A stretch of DNA of 8,920 bases from Actinomycetes bacterium. Its GTDB lineage: Bacteria > Actinomycetota > Acidimicrobiia > Acidimicrobiales > Bog-793. A model generated the notes under the pieces. It did not search any database and was not told the origin of the DNA. It saw only the letters and a list, made by a program, of their open reading frames with translations. Where the stretch lies: assembly GCA_021823365.1 (NCBI GenBank), contig JAKAOD010000099.1, positions 1 through 8,920 of the forward strand, in the 5' to 3' direction. A program made the position numbers and the translations under genes. This document shows positions 5,473 through 8,920 of the stretch, one piece after another. How positions within the stretch are numbered: position 1 is the first letter of the stretch; each line of letters begins with the position of its first letter.

Positions 5473-7070
5473 GGCGTCTCTCCTGCGCGCAGCAACGGGT
5501 CGAGACGCCAGTCAGGGTGCTCCTGCTCCAAGAGCCGCAATTGGTAGGGGTTGTCGAACAGGGCGAGCAAGGTGCCGTCGGCTCGCGTGAGGACCCTGGT
5601 GCCCCGAACGCGGCGCAGTTGCTCGGCAGTCGGCCGATCGGTGCTGCGGGCAGCCTTGTAGGGGGCGGGGGTGAGGTCCGCCTCTGCGCCGAACTCGTCG
5701 GCAAGGCGGTAGGCGAAGACCTCGAACTGCATCGCGCCCACCGCGGCCAGCACCGGCGCAGGGTCGCCGTCGGGATCGCGCAGCACCTGGACGACGCCCT
5801 CGCGCTCGAGCTGGACGAGACCTCGGTGGAACTGCTTGTGGCGGCCGGTGTCGCGGGGCCGCGCCGACACGAACAGCTCGGGTGCGAACGTGGCGATCGG
5901 CGGGAAGGCCACGGGCTCGCCATCGTAGAGGGTGTCACCGATCTGCAGGCCGCTGGCATTGACGAGGCCGACGATGTCCCCGGGAAAGGCCACGTCGATG
6001 GTGTCGCGCGCGGCGCCGAAGACCGAGGCAGCGTACTTGGTCGAGAACGGCCTGCCGGTCGGACCGTGTACCAGGGTCATGCCCCTCACGAAGCGTCCGG
6101 AGCAGGCCCGGACGAAGGCGACGTGGTCGCGATGGGCAGGGTTCATGTTCGCCTGGATCTTGAAGACGAAGCCCGCAAAGGGAGCGTCGATCGGGCGGAG
6201 CAACCCGTCGTCGTCGAGGCGCGGCGACGCCGGGGGGGCGAGGTCCACGACGGCGTCGAGGAGGTGGTGGACCCCGAAGTTCGTGAGCGCCGAGCCGACG
6301 AACAGCGGGCTCGACTCTCCGGCGAGGAACGACGCCACGTCGAGAGTCGCCCCGATCTCGTCGAGCAGGGCCGTCGAGTCGCGGGCCTCCTGCCAGGCAT
6401 CGCCTTCCTCGGCAGCGGCCCGTCCAGGATCCAGGCGCTCCTCGGGGACGGCCGTGGCGCCGTGCGCGCTACGCCGGTAGCGGACGAAGCTGCCGTCGCG
6501 GCGGTCGAGGACGCCGCGGAAGTCGCCTGGCATCCCGACCGGCCACGTCACCGGCGTGGTCCGCAGCCCGATCTGGGCCTCGATCTCGTCGAGCAGATCG
6601 AGCGGGTCGCGACCGGGCCGGTCGTACTTGTTCAAGAACGTGAGCACCGGGAGCGACCGGGCACGGCACACCTCGAACAGCTTCAACGTCTGCGGCTCGA
6701 CGCCCTTGGCCACATCGAGGACCATGATCGCCGCGTCGGCCGCGGCGAGCACCCGGTAGGTGTCCTCGGAGAAGTCACGGTGCCCGGGTGTGTCGAGGAG
6801 GTTGACGACGTGGTCGCGGTAGGTGAACTGCAGCACCGTCGAGGTGATCGAGATGCCCCTCGTCTGTTCCAGCGACATCCAGTCCGACGCCGCCCGCCGG
6901 CGTCCTGCGCGGGCTCTCACCGCCCCCGCTTCTGCCACCGCCCCGGCGTACAGGAGGAACTTCTCTGTGAGGGTGGTCTTGCCGGCATCGGGATGGCTGA
7001 TGATGGCGAACGTGCGGCGACGCGCCGCCTCGACCGGCACCGCGACGTCAGCCGCGAGCCCCAGGCTCAC
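5469..7070 (-). CDS. prfC: Peptide chain release factor 3 (RF3)
   Basis: 533 residues, near the 529 of the Escherichia coli protein. RF3 is a cytoplasmic translational GTPase that drives RF1/RF2 off the ribosome after peptide release. The G-domain motifs are complete: ISHPDAGKTT (P-loop, Lys31), RGISIT (switch I, Thr76), LLDTPGHRDF (93-97, switch II) and LNKYDRPGRDP (147-150, guanine recognition). The SHPDAGKTT and DFSEDTYR wording separates RF3 from EF-G and BipA. Later blocks typical of RF3 are present: FAGFVFKIQANMNPAHRDH (domain II), GLVQLEREGVVQ and AVGAMQFEVFAYRL (domain III). GTG at 7070 is the best start because residue 19 onward (RRTFAII) aligns with the family N-terminus; no Shine-Dalgarno is apparent. 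The start overlaps the stop of a possible leader ORF and follows a hairpin at 7091-7075. The stop overlaps the start of a 72-residue ORF. Confidence 0.97.
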   Translation of the reverse strand: MSLGLAADVAVPVEAARRRTFAIISHPDAGKTTLTEKFLLYAGAVAEAGAVRARAGRRRAASDWMSLEQTRGISITSTVLQFTYRDHVVNLLDTPGHRDFSEDTYRVLAAADAAIMVLDVAKGVEPQTLKLFEVCRARSLPVLTFLNKYDRPGRDPLDLLDEIEAQIGLRTTPVTWPVGMPGDFRGVLDRRDGSFVRYRRSAHGATAVPEERLDPGRAAAEEGDAWQEARDSTALLDEIGATLDVASFLAGESSPLFVGSALTNFGVHHLLDAVVDLAPPASPRLDDDGLLRPIDAPFAGFVFKIQANMNPAHRDHVAFVRACSGRFVRGMTLVHGPTGRPFSTKYAASVFGAARDTIDVAFPGDIVGLVNASGLQIGDTLYDGEPVAFPPIATFAPELFVSARPRDTGRHKQFHRGLVQLEREGVVQVLRDPDGDPAPVLAAVGAMQFEVFAYRLADEFGAEADLTPAPYKAARSTDRPTAEQLRRVRGTRVLTRADGTLLALFDNPYQLRLLEQEHPDWRLDPLLRAGETP

Positions 7071-7123
7071 CTCAGCACCGTCTGGCGGTGCCGCCGCGCC
7101 TCACGCTGCAGCATGTGGGCCAT
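7067..7123 (-). CDS. Possible leader ORF overlapping the prfC start
   Basis: From ATG 7123 the reverse strand encodes 18 residues (MAHMLQREARRHRQTVLR) ending in a TGA that overlaps the prfC GTG start as GTGA. In-frame GTG codons upstream could lengthen it to 21 or, starting inside the tRNA, 38 residues; the frame is closed upstream by a TAG formed by the tRNA anticodon. Codon third positions are mostly G/C. Its last codons run through the 7075-7091 hairpin, so translating it would open that hairpin before prfC. There is no well-spaced Shine-Dalgarno, and an ORF this short can arise by chance. Confidence 0.3.
   Translation of the reverse strand: MAHMLQREARRHRQTVLR
7075..7091 (-). promoter_or_regulatory. 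Short hairpin just upstream of the prfC start
   Basis: On the transcript strand GCACCG, loop CCAGA, then CGGTGC forms a perfect 6-bp GC-rich stem that ends 4 nt before the prfC GTG. It could restrict ribosome access to prfC unless opened by upstream translation. No T-run follows, so a terminator is unlikely. A 6-bp dyad can occur by chance at this GC content. Confidence 0.35.
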
Positions 7124-7156
7124 CGCCTCCACCGCCTCGAGGGGCCTGCCGGTGAG

Positions 7157-7237
7157 TGCGGGCGAGAGGAGTCGAACCTCCACCCCCGAAGGGACCGGGA
7201 CCTAAACCCGGCGCGTCTGCCGTTTCGCCACGCCCGC
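7157..7237 (-). tRNA. tRNA-Leu (anticodon UAG)
   Basis: The reverse strand folds as an 81-nt cloverleaf. The acceptor stem is GCGGGCG/CGCCCGC (7 of 7 pairs) with discriminator A at 7157. The D-arm follows (GCGAAACGGCAGACGC), then anticodon stem CCGGG/CCCGG with loop TTTAGGT. TAG at 7204-7202 decodes CUA and, with wobble, other CUN leucine codons. A long variable arm capped by TTCG marks it as class II. The T-arm is GGAGG TTCGACT CCTCT. The 3' CCA is not encoded (CTC follows), so a CCA-adding enzyme must finish it. It lies 86 nt upstream of prfC on the same strand with no obvious terminator between, so some transcripts may run into prfC. Confidence 0.95.
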
Positions 7238-7253
7238 GTGCGCCTGGGCAACG

Positions 7254-7259
7254 AGGGTA
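7254..7259 (-). promoter_or_regulatory. Candidate -10 box (TACCCT) of the tRNA-Leu
   Basis: On the reverse strand TACCCT fits TAnnnT and lies 16 nt before the mature tRNA 5' end, leaving a short 5' leader for RNase P. No clear -35 is seen. Support is positional and weak. Confidence 0.3.
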
Positions 7260-7319
7260 GCCGGATCGGGACTTCGGCTGTGGCGTGAGGTGGCCGGAGC
7301 CGGTCTGTGTCCTTCCAGC

Positions 7320-7349
7320 CAGGCGCCCCGCCCGCGCACGGGGCGCCTG
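7320..7349. repeat. Perfect 11-bp GC-rich inverted repeat in the tRNA/clpP spacer
   Basis: CAGGCGCCCCG at 7320-7330 and CGGGGCGCCTG at 7339-7349 are exact inverse complements around an 8-nt loop (CCCGCGCA). The two flanking genes both point away from it, so it cannot be a terminator for either. It lies about 70 nt upstream of the clpP -10 candidate, a plausible place for a regulator site or a cruciform. No T-run follows on either strand. No match to the HspR site was recognised. Confidence 0.5.
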
Positions 7350-7369
7350 ACCCCCGGCGCCGGTCCTTG

Positions 7370-7387
7370 CCGCCGCGGGAGCGGCGG
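7370..7387. repeat. 7-bp inverted repeat upstream of clpP
   Basis: CCGCCGC at 7370-7376, loop GGGA, then GCGGCGG at 7381-7387 form a perfect GC-only stem about 33 nt before the clpP -10 candidate. At this base composition such short stems are common, so function is uncertain; its closeness to the promoter is the only reason to list it. Apart from this and the 7320-7349 dyad, the 194-nt spacer holds only the two promoter candidates. Confidence 0.3.
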
Positions 7388-7419
7388 GACCGCCGCACGA
7401 GGGCGGTGCGCCGCACCGG

Positions 7420-7425
7420 TAACCT
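7420..7425 (+). promoter_or_regulatory. Candidate -10 box (TAACCT) for leaderless clpP
   Basis: TAACCT fits TAnnnT and is followed by exactly six bases (TTGCGC) and the clpP ATG at 7432. A transcript starting at its normal distance from this box would begin at the A of ATG. No Shine-Dalgarno is present upstream of that ATG, in keeping with leaderless translation, which is common in actinobacteria. No good -35 hexamer is visible. Confidence 0.5.
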
Positions 7426-7431
7426 TTGCGC

Positions 7432-8061
7432 ATGCGCAGAGCTTCGATCACCATCCCGCCGGCGCTGCCGGCGGTCGCGGTCGCCGCGGGGTCGAACGAC
7501 CCGTCCGGCGACGTCTACCAGCGGCTGCTGAAGGAGCGGATCATCTTCCTCGGCACGCAGGTCGACCAGACCTCGGCCAACCAGATCTGCGCCCAGCTGC
7601 TGCTGCTCGAGGCCGAGGACCCCGAGCGGGACATCAGCCTGTACATCAACTCGCCGGGCGGCTCGGTGACCGACGGCCTCGCCATCTACGACACGATGCA
7701 GTACGTCCACTGCGACGTCTCGACGATCTGCCTCGGGCTCGCGGCGTCGATGGGCCAGTTTCTCCTGTGCGCCGGCGCGCCGGGCAAGCGCTACGCGTTG
7801 CCGCACTCGCGGATCTTGATGCACCAGCCCTCCGGCCAGATGCAGGGGCAGGCGGCGGACATCGCCATCCAGGCTGAGCAGATCATCTACCTGAAGCGGA
7901 TGATGGCGGAGCGCATCGCCTTCCACACGGGCCAGCCCGTCGAGCGGATCGAGGCCGACTCGGACCGCGACCGGTGGTTCACGGCCCAGGAGTCGCTCGA
8001 CTACGGCTTCATCGACCGGGTCATCGACCGCTCCGCTTTGAAGGCCGTGCCCGCCTCCTGA
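7432..8061 (+). CDS. clpP: ATP-dependent Clp protease proteolytic subunit (ClpP1-like)
   Basis: 209 residues, the usual ClpP length. ClpP forms a tetradecameric cytoplasmic serine protease chamber fed by ClpX or ClpC ATPases. The catalytic triad is intact: Ser106 in AASMG, His131 in ILMHQPSG, and Asp180 in DSDRDRWF, with the same spacing as the E. coli enzyme (25 and 74 residues). The block [17 protein letters not shown] and the handle-helix segment [10 protein letters not shown] are conserved. The wording [25 protein letters not shown] and [15 protein letters not shown] matches actinobacterial ClpP1 more than ClpP2. ATG 7432 is preferred because a -10-like box ends 6 nt upstream; an in-frame TTG at 7426 is the alternative. 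The gene stands alone: no second clpP and no clpX follow, unlike the usual actinobacterial clpP1-clpP2-clpX cluster, and the next gene converges on it. Confidence 0.96.
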   Translation: MRRASITIPPALPAVAVAAGSNDPSGDVYQRLLKERIIFLGTQVDQTSANQICAQLLLLEAEDPERDISLYINSPGGSVTDGLAIYDTMQYVHCDVSTICLGLAASMGQFLLCAGAPGKRYALPHSRILMHQPSGQMQGQAADIAIQAEQIIYLKRMMAERIAFHTGQPVERIEADSDRDRWFTAQESLDYGFIDRVIDRSALKAVPAS

Positions 8062-8085
8062 CGCCGGGCCCGCGCCGGTCCGGGC

Positions 8086-8107
8086 GAGCGGGCGCGGTCG
8101 CCCGCTC
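8086..8107. terminator. GC-rich stem-loop between converging clpP and secreted repeat gene
   Basis: GAGCGGGCG at 8086-8094, loop CGGT, and CGCCCGCTC at 8099-8107 form a perfect 9-bp stem starting 24 nt after the clpP stop and ending 47 nt before the stop of the converging gene. Placement between two gene ends suggests a bidirectional terminator. There is no T-run on either strand, so termination would be of the stem-only type proposed for high-GC bacteria, or Rho-aided. Confidence 0.55.
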
Positions 8108-8154
8108 CCGGTCCGGGCGGTGAGGGGGCGTAGGAGCTCGGGCGACCCGGCGCT

Positions 8155-8920
8155 CTACTGGCGGTTCTGTCCCGTGAGGCTTCCCGCCGCCACGCCGTCG
8201 TGGCTGGCGTCCCCTCGCCAGGTCGGCCACGCCGGTGCCGTCGCCGGCGGGTCGGGGAGCGAGTAGTCGATCAGTCGGCCGGTGCCGGTGACCTGGTGCG
8301 GGCCGCCGCAGGACTCGAAGAGGTGCCAGCCCGCTGCGCCGCCCTCGCCGGGCAGGTCGGCGACCGTGACGGCGTTCTGAAGCGAGCAGGTGTTGATCGG
8401 GTGTGCCGTGCTTGCTCCGAACATGAAGGCGCCGGTCGCGCCGCTCAGCGCGTAGAGCCCGCTGGCGGAGCCGACGACCACGTCGTTGCCGGCGGACCCG
8501 TCGAGGTCGGCGAGCACAGGTGACGCGAAGTCGTTCGGACCGCCGAGGGTCGCGCGCCAGAGCTGTTGGCCGGTGCCCGACCACGCGTAGACATACGACG
8601 TGCCGACCGAGTCCGACACCGTGCAGGCGACGCACCACGAGGTGTCGACGACGTCGGGGGTGGAGCTCCCCGGGAGCGTGCCGATCGCCGGGGAGCCGAA
8701 CACCGGCCCGGCGGTCGCGACCGGCCACCCCGGCACACGGGCTCCGTTGTCGGCGTAGTAGGCGAAGACCTTGTCCGAGGCCGCCGTGTACGGCGGGGGG
8801 TAGCCGAAACCGGTGCCCACCACGACCGCCGGTCGCCCGGTCGAGTTGATGACGCCGATCGCCGGGCTCGACCAGATCGTCTGGCCGTTCTCGCAGTGCT
8901 GCCAGGCGATTCGGGGCGCG
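8155..8920 (-). CDS. Secreted FG-GAP/VCBS-like beta-propeller repeat protein, N-terminus beyond right edge
   Basis: The last 254 residues are visible and the frame stays open to the right edge; internal GTG codons such as 8823 are not the real start. The sequence repeats a unit of the form SSPAIG...GRPAVVVGTGFGY, GSPAIG...TPDVVDTSW, and ASPVLADLDGSAGNDVVVGSASGLYALSGATG. This is the D-x-D-G...D-V-V-V-G pattern of FG-GAP/VCBS or PQQ-like propeller blades, where the Asp residues often bind calcium. Cysteines in WCVAC, NTC, FESC and HCENG suggest disulfides and an extracellular location. Near the end, WPTWRGDASHDG resembles the W-x-x-x-GDxxHxG motif of PQQ-type propellers. No catalytic domain is visible. 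A surface adhesion, scaffold or ligand-binding role is the family expectation only. Confidence 0.82.
   Translation of the reverse strand, partial: APRIAWQHCENGQTIWSSPAIGVINSTGRPAVVVGTGFGYPPPYTAASDKVFAYYADNGARVPGWPVATAGPVFGSPAIGTLPGSSTPDVVDTSWCVACTVSDSVGTSYVYAWSGTGQQLWRATLGGPNDFASPVLADLDGSAGNDVVVGSASGLYALSGATGAFMFGASTAHPINTCSLQNAVTVADLPGEGGAAGWHLFESCGGPHQVTGTGRLIDYSLPDPPATAPAWPTWRGDASHDGVAAGSLTGQNRQ

Noticed and set aside
5517..7205. 562-codon plus-strand frame opposite prfC
   Set aside because: Pure antisense of RF3; long open antisense frames are expected at this GC content.
7072..7926. Minus-strand frame covering the tRNA and clpP
   Set aside because: Runs through the tRNA and antisense to a ClpP with a complete triad; no coding features.
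8021..8728. Second minus-strand frame within the FG-GAP-like gene
   Set aside because: Arg-rich shadow; the other minus frame has clear repeat units.
1..8920. CRISPR array, insertion sequence, integrase, att site, rRNA or replication origin
   Set aside because: No spaced direct repeats, terminal inverted repeats with a transposase, or other hallmarks were seen on either strand. The tRNA-Leu is a common integration target, but no integrase gene or duplicated tRNA 3' end is visible here.

Overview
The window is very GC-rich double-stranded bacterial DNA with almost universal G/C at codon third positions. The mix of genes (class III aminotransferase, ClpP1-type protease subunit, RF3, many exported Ala/Pro/Thr-rich proteins, a tRNA without encoded CCA, a start codon that looks leaderless) suggests a high-GC actinobacterium, possibly of the Acidimicrobiia. 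That placement is inference; no rRNA or other phylogenetic marker is present. I see no insertion sequence, integrase, CRISPR array, phage gene or replication origin.

Layout. Positions 1-319 (minus) hold the N-terminal part of a SbcD/Mre11-like metallophosphoesterase that runs off the left edge. It is divergent from a two-gene plus-strand unit: a class III PLP aminotransferase (481-1863), then 13 nt later a lipoprotein with an alpha/beta-hydrolase fold (1877-3073) that has lost both its nucleophile serine and its catalytic histidine. This lipoprotein gene converges on, and overlaps by 76 nt, a minus-strand pair of exported proteins: a LolA/LppX-like protein (5122-4424), then a beta-propeller-like protein (4380-2998). 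The pair has its own candidate promoter, a strong Shine-Dalgarno sequence and a nested dyad upstream.

Further right, still on the minus strand, come a tRNA-Leu(UAG) (7237-7157), a possible tiny leader ORF (7123-7067), prfC encoding peptide chain release factor 3 (7070-5469), and a 72-residue Cys-rich protein (5472-5254). The leader/prfC and prfC/Cys-protein junctions are both 4-nt GTGA stop/start overlaps. A 194-nt divergent spacer with two strong GC dyads separates the tRNA from clpP (7432-8061, plus). The clpP ATG lies 6 nt after a -10-like box, as expected of a leaderless transcript. A stem-loop at 8086-8107 separates clpP from a converging secreted FG-GAP-like repeat protein (8155 to beyond 8920, minus).

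Most of this is ordinary chromosomal gene content. I do not see a clear new multi-gene system. The most unusual items are the degenerate hydrolase lipoprotein, the base that specifies both its His-to-Tyr change and the stop codon of the opposing gene, the small cysteine-cluster protein coupled to prfC, and the leader-ORF/hairpin arrangement in front of prfC.
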